DNA of 64,000 nucleotides, taken from NCBI GenBank assembly GCA_022599575.1, contig JAHZMA010000086.1, positions 1 to 64,000 of the forward strand, read 5' to 3'. Each line of letters opens with the position of its first letter. The first letter of the stretch is position 1. A program made the position numbers and the translations under genes. The notes beneath the pieces are model-generated. The model saw nothing but the letters and a program-made list of their open reading frames with translations, did no database searches and was not told the origin of the DNA. Source of the stretch: Alphaproteobacteria bacterium. GTDB lineage: Bacteria; Pseudomonadota; Alphaproteobacteria; JABAAW01; JAHZMA01. Positions 1 to 8,721 of the stretch are shown in pieces.

Positions 1-60
1 ATAAGTTGTAAAACCATTTGCGACTGATTGCTTTATTCATTCGTGATGTAAGTGGAATAT

Positions 61-136
61 GTCCCCATCGTCTAGTGGTCTAGGACGCTGGCCTTTCACG
101 CCGGAAACACGGGTTCGAACCCCGTTGGGGATGCCA
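61..136 (+). tRNA. tRNA-Glu (anticodon TTC)
   Basis: The sequence folds as a full cloverleaf. The acceptor arms GTCCCCA and TGGGGAT pair through a terminal G-T, followed by discriminator G and an encoded CCA. The anticodon loop CTTTCAC gives anticodon TTC for glutamate, and the T-arm carries GGTTCGAACCC. It lies about 30 bases upstream of def on the same strand and may be transcribed separately. The encoded CCA means no editing is needed for maturation. Confidence 0.97.
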
Positions 137-167
137 TTTATACGAATTATCATATCATTTAAGATGG

Positions 168-686
168 ATGTGTTATTCTTTGCTATACCCCGTTATTTAT
201 ATCCCTGACTCAATTTTAACCCAAACTGCGAGTCCCGTTACGCATATTGATGATACGATTATCGCATTATTAGATGATATGTTGGCAACCATGTATGCTG
301 AAAGCGGTATCGGGCTTGCGGCCAACCAGATTGCAGTTCTAAAAAGGTTGATTGTGGTTGATGTATCGCAAACGCGCGATGGCAGTGGCGCATATCAAAT
401 GATTAATCCCGAAATCATATCCTTAAGTGAAGAGACTGAACCCTATAGTGAGGGCTGTCTTTCAATACCGGGCGTGAATAGGGAAGTTACCCGCCCGATA
501 GCTGGGGTGTTTCGCTACCAATCAATCGATGGTGAGATTCAAGAAATTGAGGCAGACGGCTTGTTGGCACGATGTATTCAGCATGAAATTGACCATCTAA
601 ACGGCATATTATTCATCGACCATTTGTCACGCTTAAAGCGACAGATGATATGGAAAAGTTTTATTAAAAAAGAAAAAACGGCATAG
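168..686 (+). CDS. def: Peptide deformylase
   Basis: Removes the N-formyl group from nascent proteins at the ribosome exit, using a metal ion. All three family motifs are present: GIGLAANQ (residues 47-54, with Asn where Pro is usual), EGCLS with the metal-ligand Cys97, and QHEIDH with His139, Glu140 and His143. The 172-residue length is normal for a type 1 bacterial deformylase, and the N-terminal LYPVIYIPDSIL aligns with the family's usual beginning, supporting this start. It sits 12 bases before fmt, the enzyme that adds the formyl group, in the common def-fmt pair. Confidence 0.95.
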   Translation: MCYSLLYPVIYIPDSILTQTASPVTHIDDTIIALLDDMLATMYAESGIGLAANQIAVLKRLIVVDVSQTRDGSGAYQMINPEIISLSEETEPYSEGCLSIPGVNREVTRPIAGVFRYQSIDGEIQEIEADGLLARCIQHEIDHLNGILFIDHLSRLKRQMIWKSFIKKEKTA

Positions 687-698
687 GTTTAAGATAAG

Positions 699-1670
699 AT
701 GCGCGTTATTTTTATGGGTTCGCCTGATTTTGCCGCCCAAATATTACAAAACATGATATTGCAAGGCAAGCGTGATGCTTCTATTGATATTGTTGCCGTT
801 TGCACCATGCCACCACGCCCCGCAAAACGCGGACAAAAGCCACAAGCAACAGATGTTGCCATGATTGCCGAACAATATCGCTTGCCATTATTAACGCCTG
901 ATAGGCTTGATGATGCGTTTTTAACGCGCCTGATGGCATTTAAACCCGATATGATTCTAGTAGTGGCATATGGCATGAAATTGCCCAAAAGCTATTGTGA
1001 GGCGTGTGAATGGGGCGCAGTGAATATCCATGCATCCTTATTGCCACATTTTCGGGGCGCATCACCGATACAGGCGGCGATTCTGGCGGGATGCAAAGAA
1101 ACTGGCGTTACCCTGATGCAGATGGATGAGGGGCTGGATAGTGGCGGCATTTTAATGCAAGAATCGGTGCCATTATCCGATAATATCACCGCACCTGAAT
1201 TGCGCGATATTTTGCAACAATTAGGGCAAAAAATGATTATTGATTATATCCAAAAAGGGGTAAAAATCACCGCGCGCCCGCAAGATGAAACGCAAGTAAG
1301 TTACGCACCTAAAATTACCCGCGATGATGGACGCATTGATTTTACGCGCGATGATGCCCCCACATTATGCCGTAAAATGCGTGCTTTTACGGGCTGGCCG
1401 AATTTGTGGTTTATGCATCAACGTGCAGGCAATGATGCGGTAAGGCTGATTGTGCATGAGGCTGTGGCATGTGAGGGCGATAAACATGCACCTGCTGGTA
1501 CGGTTATTTCGCTAGAGACTGGTATTAAAGTGCAATGTAATGACATACAAGATAAAAAAGGGCAGAGCGCTCATTCGGCATTGAATATCACTAAAATTCA
1601 GAAAATCGGTGGTAAAATCCTATCATGGCGTGATTTCTTAAATGGTTATCCGTTAAATTGCCAGCTTTAA
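699..1670 (+). CDS. fmt: Methionyl-tRNA formyltransferase
   Basis: Transfers a formyl group from 10-formyltetrahydrofolate to methionyl-tRNA(fMet) for initiation. The N-terminal domain starts MRVIFMGSPDFA. It carries the catalytic set Asn109, His111 (in NIHASLLPHFRGASPIQAAI) and Asp147 (in DEGLDSGG). The C-terminal domain (about residues 205-320) is the tRNA-binding OB-like part. At 323 residues it has the standard length. It follows def by 12 bases and is probably co-transcribed with it. Confidence 0.96.
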   Translation: MRVIFMGSPDFAAQILQNMILQGKRDASIDIVAVCTMPPRPAKRGQKPQATDVAMIAEQYRLPLLTPDRLDDAFLTRLMAFKPDMILVVAYGMKLPKSYCEACEWGAVNIHASLLPHFRGASPIQAAILAGCKETGVTLMQMDEGLDSGGILMQESVPLSDNITAPELRDILQQLGQKMIIDYIQKGVKITARPQDETQVSYAPKITRDDGRIDFTRDDAPTLCRKMRAFTGWPNLWFMHQRAGNDAVRLIVHEAVACEGDKHAPAGTVISLETGIKVQCNDIQDKKGQSAHSALNITKIQKIGGKILSWRDFLNGYPLNCQL

Positions 1671-1760
1671 ATTGACAGCTTGATTTTTTGATAAATGCCT
1701 TTTATGTTAGATTTATAAATATGCGATATGCATCTATAAAAAATAAAGAAAGCAGAAGTA

Positions 1761-2975
1761 ATGGCTAAAATTAAAGTTAAGAACCCGATTGTTGATATCG
1801 ATGGCGATGAGATGACGCGCATCATTTGGCAGCGTATCAAAGATGAGTTGATTAATCCGTTTCTGGATATTGACCTAAAATATTTCGACCTCAGCGTTAC
1901 CAATCGTGACCAGACTGGCGATAAGGTAACATTGGCGGCCGCACAGGCAGTTAAGCAATATAGGGTAGGGGTTAAATGCGCCACCATTACTGCAGACCCA
2001 GCAAGGGTAAAAGAATTTTCGTTAGATAATATGTTTCCATCACCCAATGGTACGATTCGAAACTATTTGAATGGCACAATTTTTCGTGCGCCTATTATTT
2101 GTAAAAATGTGCCTTTATTGGTGAATAGCTGGAAAAAGCCGATTATTGTAGCGCGTCATGCGTTTGGCGACCAATATCGTGCAACCGAGATGGTGATTGA
2201 CCAGCCTGGCACCTTAAAACTTATTTTCACCCCCGATGATGCCAGCAAGATTGTAGAAGAAAAGCAGGTTTTTCGTTTTCCGCAAGCGGGTGTTGCTTTG
2301 GCAATGTATAATTTAGATGAATCTATTAAAGGCTTTGCTGATGCATGTTTGCAATATGGGTTAACGCAAAAAGTATCAGTTTATCTTTCCACCAAAAACA
2401 CGATTTTACGCACCTATGATGGGCGGTTTAAGGATATTTTTCAACGCGTATTTGATGAAAAATATCAATCAGCTTTTGCTGAGGCAGGCATTGAATATGA
2501 GCATCGATTGATTGATGATATGGTGGCTTATGCCTTGAAAAGTGAAGGCGGTTACCTATGGGCATGTAAAAATTATGATGGTGATGTACAATCTGATTCG
2601 ATTGCACAAGGCTTTGGCTCGCTTGGCATGATGACATCGATATTGATGAGTCCTGATGGTAAAACCATTTGCACCGAAGCAGCACATGGCACAGTAACGC
2701 GGCATTTTCGGCAATATCAGCAGGGTAAACCAACCTCAACTAATCCGATTGCATCGCTTTTTGCATGGACGCGGGGCTTAGATGCGCGCGGGCGATTCGA
2801 TGAAACAGGCGAAGTGGTGGAATTTGCCGAAAAATTAGAGCAAGCTTGCGTGGAAGCAGTGGAAACTGGCTTTATGACCAAAGATTTGGCATTGCTTATT
2901 GGTGCTAATCAAAGCTTCCTTACAACTGATGAATTTTTGTTAAAAGTGCGCGAATTGCTAGAAAAACGCTTGTAA
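1761..2975 (+). CDS. icd: NADP-dependent isocitrate dehydrogenase, class II (eukaryotic-like type)
   Basis: Oxidatively decarboxylates isocitrate to 2-oxoglutarate in the TCA cycle, producing NADPH. The N-terminus contains [14 protein letters not shown] and the substrate loop [16 protein letters not shown], typical of the dimeric class II enzymes found in eukaryotes and Alphaproteobacteria rather than the E. coli type. The catalytic-base region [15 protein letters not shown] and the C-terminal [14 protein letters not shown] segment are intact. Length (404 residues) is normal. The gene stands alone, about 90 bases after fmt. Confidence 0.95.
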   Translation: MAKIKVKNPIVDIDGDEMTRIIWQRIKDELINPFLDIDLKYFDLSVTNRDQTGDKVTLAAAQAVKQYRVGVKCATITADPARVKEFSLDNMFPSPNGTIRNYLNGTIFRAPIICKNVPLLVNSWKKPIIVARHAFGDQYRATEMVIDQPGTLKLIFTPDDASKIVEEKQVFRFPQAGVALAMYNLDESIKGFADACLQYGLTQKVSVYLSTKNTILRTYDGRFKDIFQRVFDEKYQSAFAEAGIEYEHRLIDDMVAYALKSEGGYLWACKNYDGDVQSDSIAQGFGSLGMMTSILMSPDGKTICTEAAHGTVTRHFRQYQQGKPTSTNPIASLFAWTRGLDARGRFDETGEVVEFAEKLEQACVEAVETGFMTKDLALLIGANQSFLTTDEFLLKVRELLEKRL

Positions 2976-3098
2976 TTTGGCATCATCATAATCGCTTTTA
3001 TCTTTAATATGCGATGTTTTTCTATCATTTTGTTCGTTATGGCATGTTATTTGCGTTACGATTAAGTAACAATAATGTGACTATATGACGGATGGATT

Positions 3099-3644
3099 AT
3101 GATGAAAAAATTATTTGATAAAAATATCTTACAAGCAAATGTGATTATCGTTTTGCTGATGGCGATGGTGGTAAGTGGTTGTTCGTTGAACAATTCGCGG
3201 TCATCGCTTGATAAAGAACTTGAAGAATTTGAACAGCAAAAAGTATCGCTTGATTTGGTGAATGATATCCCAATTCCTGATGGTGCAAAATTGGATATTG
3301 CTGATTCGCTGATTTTAGGGCGTGGCGATAGATGGACAGGGCGTATTTCTATGAATACTGCAATTTCACCGGTACGTGCCTTTGCCGTTTTTCAATCACA
3401 AATGCCTAGCTATGGCTGGCAAACCGTGCTTTCGGTGCAAGATAGAACCAGTAGCATTGTGTTTATACGTGGCGATAGAATTGCAACATTAAGCATTCAG
3501 CCATTAGGGTTGCGTGGCTCACGTATTATCATGGTGGCATCATTACGCCCTGCTGATGTGCCAGTGGGTGCAAGTTTTAACGGCGCGCCTAGTGCGGCAA
3601 GCACAAATGGGTCAGGTTTTAACAATCCAGTGCCATTACAGTAA
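3099..3644 (+). CDS. Predicted lipoprotein of unknown function
   Basis: I do not recognise the family with certainty. The N-terminus has two Lys, a hydrophobic stretch (VIIVLLMAMVVSG) and a lipobox VSGC near residue 28, so a signal-peptidase II lipoprotein is likely. A short acidic, helix-prone segment (DKELEEFEQQK) follows. A compact domain at about residues 60-150 contains RAFAVFQSQMPSYGWQ and DRIATLSIQP, and the tail is rich in Ser, Asn and Pro. Similar small lipoproteins occur as uncharacterised proteins in other Alphaproteobacteria. A strong terminator follows 19 bases after the stop codon. Confidence 0.7.
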   Translation: MMKKLFDKNILQANVIIVLLMAMVVSGCSLNNSRSSLDKELEEFEQQKVSLDLVNDIPIPDGAKLDIADSLILGRGDRWTGRISMNTAISPVRAFAVFQSQMPSYGWQTVLSVQDRTSSIVFIRGDRIATLSIQPLGLRGSRIIMVASLRPADVPVGASFNGAPSAASTNGSGFNNPVPLQ

Positions 3645-3662
3645 AGTTTTGCGGGATAACAT

Positions 3663-3699
3663 AAAAAAAGCCGACCATTATATGATGGTCGGCTTTTTT
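3663..3699. terminator. Bidirectional rho-independent terminator
   Basis: A perfect 9-bp stem GCCGACCAT/ATGGTCGGC with a 6-base loop is flanked by seven A on the left and six T on the right, so it can work in both directions. It lies between the convergent lipoprotein gene and dksA and probably ends both transcripts. Confidence 0.92.
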
Positions 3700-3724
3700 A
3701 TGTTTTTGGTTTGCTTCAATTTTA

Positions 3725-4210
3725 TTATATCGGCTTATCAAGCGGTAGTTTCTTGTTATTTCTTTCATTGCGCTCATGCGCTTCTTGCGCTTCAATAGAC
3801 ATGGTGGCAATAGGGCGAACTTCAAGCCGTTGAATTGAAATATTTTCGCCAGTTACCAAACATTGCCCGTAAGTGCCATTATCCATTCTCTCTAATGCTT
3901 GGTCAATTTTGCCAATTAATTTATAGAATCTTTCTCTGGTTCGCAATTCAAATGCGCGCTGACTATCAACCGATGCTTGGTCTGCTGGGTCAGGCTCAGG
4001 GCTATTATTTTCCTGTAAATTATGAATCGTCTCGTTTAATTCTTCGACTAACTCTTTGCGCCATTTTCCTAATTTTTGTCTGAAATATTCCAACATTATC
4101 GGATTCATAAAGGCTTCATCTGATGTTGGTACATAATCAGGGGACAAGAATGGGGTGGTGCAATCGCCATTGTTAGTATTACTTTCTACGATTTTTATCA
4201 TCTTCATCAT
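3725..4210 (-). CDS. dksA: RNA polymerase-binding transcription factor DksA
   Basis: Binds the RNA polymerase secondary channel and, with ppGpp, adjusts transcription of rRNA and amino-acid genes. The coiled-coil region (about residues 35-110) has the tip motif DPADQA, matching the functional DxxDxA. The globular end has YGQCLVTGENI and RPIATMSIEAQEAHERNE; only one of the four zinc-ligand cysteines of E. coli DksA remains. That pattern is known in alphaproteobacterial DksA, such as the Rhodobacter protein. The C-terminal helix after it is intact. AAGGGG eight bases before the ATG supports the start. It is transcribed toward the terminator it shares with the upstream lipoprotein gene. Confidence 0.92.
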   Translation of the reverse strand: MMKMIKIVESNTNNGDCTTPFLSPDYVPTSDEAFMNPIMLEYFRQKLGKWRKELVEELNETIHNLQENNSPEPDPADQASVDSQRAFELRTRERFYKLIGKIDQALERMDNGTYGQCLVTGENISIQRLEVRPIATMSIEAQEAHERNERNNKKLPLDKPI

Positions 4211-4652
4211 CTGTATTACCCCTTTAGAAATAAAAAATACTGAAAGTCCTTACTCTTTATTAATATAATACTTGCGATGATACAAGTAAAATTTTCAACA
4301 TAAAGCAATTTATTATAACATTGTTGCTTGCAACTTACCATAGGGTTATATATATTGCAGATAGTCAGTTATGTGATTTTAAGTGTCATTAATTGCCAAA
4401 AGTTGAGTAAATTAAAAGTAATAATAGTTTATATACTCTAAAATAGAATTGTTACATTTAATTTTATAAGATTTACTAACATGTTACAAGGAAGCTTGAT
4501 AGAAATGCAAATGCCAAATAACGCATGTTTTTTGCTTGACCGTTCTTATTTTTTTTATTGGGTTGCGGCTTCCTTCAATCATATTCATAGAAATTTAAAT
4601 TATCAACCGCGAACAGAGAAATGTTGTGCGGTGTTGCAGTGGAGTTTTTGTA
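4211..4652. other. Divergent dksA/rne intergenic region (about 440 bases)
   Basis: This AT-rich stretch separates the divergent dksA and rne starts. It holds the dksA leader and a possible rne promoter far from the rne start codon. The ORF at 4481-4744 overlaps the rne start in another frame and resembles no known protein, so I treat it as a shadow. I see no RNA gene here. Confidence 0.6.
4328..4356 (+). promoter_or_regulatory. Possible sigma-70-type promoter for rne
   Basis: TTGCAA (4328-4333) and TATATT (4351-4356) are separated by 17 bases. If real, the rne mRNA would have a leader of about 290 bases, reminiscent of the long self-regulatory leader of E. coli rne. This is a pattern match only, in AT-rich DNA. 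Confidence 0.4.
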
Positions 4653-6560
4653 ATGTCAAAAGAAATGTTAATCGATGCCTCTCATTCGGAGGAGACGCGA
4701 GTTGCTGTTATCGAAAATGGCGAACTTGTAGAATATCAACATGAAATCAGCAATAAATTAGCCCTTAAAGGCAATATTTATCTTGCCAAAGTAATAAGAG
4801 TAGAGCCGTCGCTACAGGCGGCTTTTGTGGATTATGGCGGTAATCGCGATGGTTTTTTAGGCTTTAGCGATATTCACCCGGATTATTATAAAATCCCAGT
4901 GAATGACCGCAAGGAATTGCTCAATAGTGTCGGCAAAAAAGACGATGAAGATTTGGACGAAATGGCTGAAAATGCTACGGGTGATTTTGACTTGGCAGCA
5001 GTGCTAGGGGCAAAACGCTTTCGGTTAAAGCATCGCTATAAAATTCAAGAAGTTATTAAGCGCGGGCAGGTGATGCTGGTGCAGGCGGTAAAAGAAGAAC
5101 GTGGCAATAAGGGCGCGGCAATGACCACCTTTATCTCGCTTGCGGGGCGCTATTGCGTTTTGATGCCCAATAGTGGCAAGGGCGGTGGTATTTCACGCAG
5201 AATTAGTGATGATGCCGATAGAGACCGTTTGAAAGATGTTGTGGAGAGCTTGGATATTCCTGATTCGATGGCGCTGATTTTACGCACCGCAGGTGCTGGG
5301 CGCACAAAAGCAGAAATTAAGCGCGATTATGGTTATTTAAGCACTTTATGGGATAATATTCGGCAAAAAACAATCGATTCGCAAGCACCAGCTTTGGTGA
5401 ATGAGGATGCAACATTGCTGTGGCATAGTATCCGCGATATTTACGATAAAGACACGGATAAAATCATTATTTCTGGTGATGAAGCATTACAAAAAGCGCG
5501 CGACTATATGAAACATTTGGTGCCTACCCATGTCAAGCGCATTACATCTTATGGCGATAAAGAAGCCATGCCGCTTTTTCAAAAAAAAGATGTAGAAGCA
5601 CTGATTGCCAGTATTTACTCGCCTAATGTGAATTTGCCTTCGGGCGGTTATATCGTGATTGAGCCCACCGAAGCGATGGTATCGATTGATGTCAATTCAG
5701 GGCGGGCAACGCAAGAAAGAAACATTGAAGACACTGCTTTTAGCACCAATATGGAAGCGGCAGTTGAGGTTGCGCGGCAATTAAGGTTGCGTGATTTATC
5801 AGGCCTGATTGTGATTGATTTCATTGATATGGAAGATAGGCGCAATAATCACGCGCTAGAGCGGCATTTTAAGGAAGCATTGCGAAAAGATAGGGCGCGT
5901 ATGCATATCAACCGTATCAGCTCGCTAGGGCTTCTGGAAATGACGCGACAAAGGTTAAATCCTTCTATTACAGAGGTTACAAGCAAACCATGCGCCCATT
6001 GCTATGGCACTGGTAAAGTGCTAGGCATTGATGCCACTGCTTTAATGGTGATGCGAAATATTGAAGAAGAAGCCATTAAAGGCAAGGGCAAAGTAGCAGT
6101 GATGAGTGCTTTGGTATCATTGGAAGTGGCGGTTTATATTTTCAATATCAAACGGCAAAAATTGCAGGAAATCGAAACATCGAATCAGTTGAGTATCACG
6201 ATTGATCCAGACCAATCCTTACCGATTGCAGGATTAAAATTATATACGACAGCGATTATCGAAGATGGTGAGATTGTAGAATTATCAGTTGATAATTATG
6301 AAGAATTATTCAATAATTATGATGGGGCGAAGCCAAAAATTTCAAGAAGGTCGCGTGGTGGTAATCGTGGTAGCAGGAATCAAAGAGATAAAGATTATTC
6401 AGATGATGATGATGCGCGTGATACGGCCAATGACAATCAAGGACGGCAAAGGGGCGCAAGTTCAGGGCGTCAGCCAAGCAGAAACCCTCGTGGTTCTAAT
6501 AAGGCGGTGGTAAGTGAGGCGCAGAAGAAAAAAGGTCTGTTATGGCGGATATTGGGTTAA
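4653..6560 (+). CDS. rne: Ribonuclease E/G family endoribonuclease
   Basis: Cleaves AU-rich single-stranded RNA for mRNA decay and rRNA/tRNA processing. I start at the ATG giving MSKEMLIDASHSEE because GGAG lies eight bases upstream; the ORF track starts nine codons earlier. The S1 domain (GNIYLAKVIRVEPSLQAAFVDYG) comes first, then the RNase H-like and DNase I-like catalytic parts with metal-binding DVNSG and DFIDM. The zinc-link is CAHC. The C-terminal 90 residues are Arg/Gly/Asp-rich and disordered, far shorter than the scaffolds of most alphaproteobacterial RNase E, so the protein (635 residues) is close to a minimal catalytic enzyme. Confidence 0.93.
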   Translation: MSKEMLIDASHSEETRVAVIENGELVEYQHEISNKLALKGNIYLAKVIRVEPSLQAAFVDYGGNRDGFLGFSDIHPDYYKIPVNDRKELLNSVGKKDDEDLDEMAENATGDFDLAAVLGAKRFRLKHRYKIQEVIKRGQVMLVQAVKEERGNKGAAMTTFISLAGRYCVLMPNSGKGGGISRRISDDADRDRLKDVVESLDIPDSMALILRTAGAGRTKAEIKRDYGYLSTLWDNIRQKTIDSQAPALVNEDATLLWHSIRDIYDKDTDKIIISGDEALQKARDYMKHLVPTHVKRITSYGDKEAMPLFQKKDVEALIASIYSPNVNLPSGGYIVIEPTEAMVSIDVNSGRATQERNIEDTAFSTNMEAAVEVARQLRLRDLSGLIVIDFIDMEDRRNNHALERHFKEALRKDRARMHINRISSLGLLEMTRQRLNPSITEVTSKPCAHCYGTGKVLGIDATALMVMRNIEEEAIKGKGKVAVMSALVSLEVAVYIFNIKRQKLQEIETSNQLSITIDPDQSLPIAGLKLYTTAIIEDGEIVELSVDNYEELFNNYDGAKPKISRRSRGGNRGSRNQRDKDYSDDDDARDTANDNQGRQRGASSGRQPSRNPRGSNKAVVSEAQKKKGLLWRILG

Positions 6561-6572
6561 TTAATATAGCGA

Positions 6573-6881
6573 TTAACTTTGCGCGCTAAACCCCTGTTTG
6601 ATACGAATCTGGGTGATGTAATCTTCACCCAAAAATGCGTTGATACGTGCCATAATATCATCTCGATGATATTCTAATTCGGTGGCACAGCTTCTATCAG
6701 CCGATATGGTAAGGCAACGTTGATTTTGCTTTTTGAAAAAAGTAATTTTATCCAGCCTGCAAGATGCGCTGTAATCGTCGCCAACAAAATCTTGCCAATG
6801 GGTTATCAACAGGCGGTGCTTTTTATCACCGCCTAATTTTTTAATTTTTGGCGTAATGCTATAAGAGATATGTTTCAGCAT
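6573..6881 (-). CDS. DUF721 (DciA-like) protein
   Basis: A 102-residue DUF721 domain protein. DciA of this family loads the DnaB helicase in bacteria that lack DnaC; whether this copy does so is inference. The N-terminus resembles other alphaproteobacterial DUF721 proteins (HWQDFVGDDYSASCRLDKI), and a predicted beta-rich core with CLTISADRSCATELEYH follows. The location, divergent from mutY with 27 bases between start codons, is the typical alphaproteobacterial arrangement. Its 3' end faces rne with a 12-base gap. Confidence 0.8.
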   Translation of the reverse strand: MLKHISYSITPKIKKLGGDKKHRLLITHWQDFVGDDYSASCRLDKITFFKKQNQRCLTISADRSCATELEYHRDDIMARINAFLGEDYITQIRIKQGFSAQS

Positions 6882-6908
6882 AAGACATTATAGGCATAAA
6901 AAATAAAA

Positions 6909-8015
6909 ATGCAAAAATTTGCGTCTCATTTACTCACATGGTTTTACGCACATCGTCGCGATTTAGAATGGCGTGGTGTTTTAGGTAAGCCCGCTAACCC
7001 CTATCATGTGTTTTTATCAGAAATTATGCTACAGCAAACCACAAGTGCCACTGTGCATGATTATTTTATCCGTTTCATAGAAAAATGGTGCGATTTGCCT
7101 TCATTGGCACAGGCGGATTTAGAAGAAATCCTATATCAATGGCGGGGTTTGGGTTATTATGCACGGGCGCGCAATTTACATGCGTCGGCACGAGAAATTA
7201 TAGCGCATTACGGTGGAAGAATTCCACAAACAGAATCGGAATTAAAGAAATTACGTGGCATTGGCGACTATACTGCCGCCGCCATTGCCTCAATCGCGTT
7301 TAATAAGCCAGCGGTTGCGGTTGATGGCAATATTAGGCGCGTATGTGCCCGTCTGTTTCGGGTGCAACAGATACAGCCCGATAAGGATTATGCCGCGCTA
7401 CTTGCGCCTTTTATGCCCGATGATGCTGATGCAAATAATAGCCCATATCCTGCCACTATCAATGGCGATATGGTGCAGGCAATGATGGAGTTAGGCTCGC
7501 TGATTTGCACACCAAAAAAGCCGAAATGCAAGCAATGTCCGCTCAATTTCACCTGTAAAGGGCAGGATATTGCTGAAACATTGCCGATGATGAAGCCAAA
7601 AATTATTCCTAAAAAGCAATATTGTGTCGGTTTTTGGGTGCAGAATCGGCACGGACACATATTGCTACATAAGCGCGCCAGTAAAGGTTTGCTAGGTGGC
7701 ATGACTGGCTTTCCGCTCAGCGCATTTCACGATATCAGTGATGGTGATATTAATGTTGATGCGATAAAACTGGCATGTGATGCAATGCAAACATTACCAA
7801 TTACTATCAGCAACCAGCAAATGATGCCGATAAAGCCGATTAGCCATATTTTCACCCATATTAAACTGACCGCCTTTGTTAGTGCTGGTTATTGTGATAC
7901 CGCCAATGCCAATTTGCCACCCGATTATTATTGGCAGCCCTACGATAAAATCACTGATATGCCCTTGCCAAAATTGATGTTAAAAATCTATAAGGCAGTC
8001 ATAGAGACCAAATAA
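6909..8015 (+). CDS. mutY: A/G-specific adenine DNA glycosylase
   Basis: Removes adenine mispaired with 8-oxoguanine in base-excision repair. The catalytic Glu38 lies in LSEIMLQQTT. The helix-hairpin-helix LRGIGDYTAAAIAS (115-128) leads to catalytic Asp139 in VDGNIRRV. The 4Fe-4S cluster cysteines are 200, 207, 210 and 216 (C-x6-C-x2-C-x5-C). A C-terminal NUDIX-like domain (from about residue 235) recognises 8-oxoG. The length of 368 is normal. The last 28 bases overlap the 3' end of rlmE on the other strand. Confidence 0.95.
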   Translation: MQKFASHLLTWFYAHRRDLEWRGVLGKPANPYHVFLSEIMLQQTTSATVHDYFIRFIEKWCDLPSLAQADLEEILYQWRGLGYYARARNLHASAREIIAHYGGRIPQTESELKKLRGIGDYTAAAIASIAFNKPAVAVDGNIRRVCARLFRVQQIQPDKDYAALLAPFMPDDADANNSPYPATINGDMVQAMMELGSLICTPKKPKCKQCPLNFTCKGQDIAETLPMMKPKIIPKKQYCVGFWVQNRHGHILLHKRASKGLLGGMTGFPLSAFHDISDGDINVDAIKLACDAMQTLPITISNQQMMPIKPISHIFTHIKLTAFVSAGYCDTANANLPPDYYWQPYDKITDMPLPKLMLKIYKAVIETK

Positions 8016-8719
8016 AACTCGCCTGTTTCCTTGCGGCTGGCTTTGGGTTTAATATGGCGCGCTTGGGCAAAATGCGCTTTAATTTCTTTTAACAAATCGG
8101 TTTCCATACCGCTGGCGCGGGTTTTGCAGATAAAATGCCCGCCTTTGGCAAGATGGGTTTTGCTAAATTGCCATGTATGTTCCAGCAACAACGCAATTTT
8201 AGTAAAATCAGTGTTTTTATGCCCTGTTAAATTAGGCGACATATCGCTTAAAATTAAATCGGGTTTTTGTCCGTTACTATGGGAAAGAATCTGTGTTTGA
8301 ATCTTGGCATCAGTAAAATCGCCTTCGATAAATATCACATCGGGCATGGGGTCAATGGGCAGTAAGTCACAGCCGATAAGCAGGCAATGTGGATTGATTG
8401 CACGGATAATTTGTAACCAGCCACCGGGTGCGGAGCCTAAATCTATGATAAATTTTGCCTGCGCGATAAGATTGATTCGCTCCTCTAATTCTAGCAATTT
8501 GAAAGCGGCACGCGAACGATAGCCTAATTTTTGTGCTTCTTGCACATAGGGGTCGTTAAAATGGCGCGTTAGCCAACGGGTAGAGGCGATTTTACGCCCT
8601 GCGGCAGTTTTAATTCTCACTGCTTCAGTGCGATGATTGGCACTCACAAGCGATTGTGGCTTATCAGATTTTTTGTTCTTGCCTTTTTTACTACCAAGCC
8701 CTGCAACTAATTTTGCCAT
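7988..8719 (-). CDS. rlmE: 23S rRNA 2'-O-ribose U2552 methyltransferase
   Basis: SAM-dependent FtsJ/RrmJ family enzyme that methylates U2552 in the ribosomal A-loop. It has the SAM-binding IIDLGSAPGGWLQ and the K-D-K-E catalytic set in RSRAAFKLLE, LSDMSPNLTG, FICKTRASG and RKETGEFY. A basic N-terminal extension (KKGKNKKSDK) of about 35 residues precedes the domain, as in many alphaproteobacterial homologues. It follows ppx with a 2-base gap, so the two are surely co-transcribed, and its 3' end overlaps mutY by 28 bases. Confidence 0.94.
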   Translation of the reverse strand: MAKLVAGLGSKKGKNKKSDKPQSLVSANHRTEAVRIKTAAGRKIASTRWLTRHFNDPYVQEAQKLGYRSRAAFKLLELEERINLIAQAKFIIDLGSAPGGWLQIIRAINPHCLLIGCDLLPIDPMPDVIFIEGDFTDAKIQTQILSHSNGQKPDLILSDMSPNLTGHKNTDFTKIALLLEHTWQFSKTHLAKGGHFICKTRASGMETDLLKEIKAHFAQARHIKPKASRKETGEFYLVSMTAL

Positions 8720-8721
8720 TA

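Noticed and set aside
4481-4744. 87-residue ORF before rne
   Set aside because: Runs into rne in another frame and lacks any protein-like pattern; likely a shadow in the leader.
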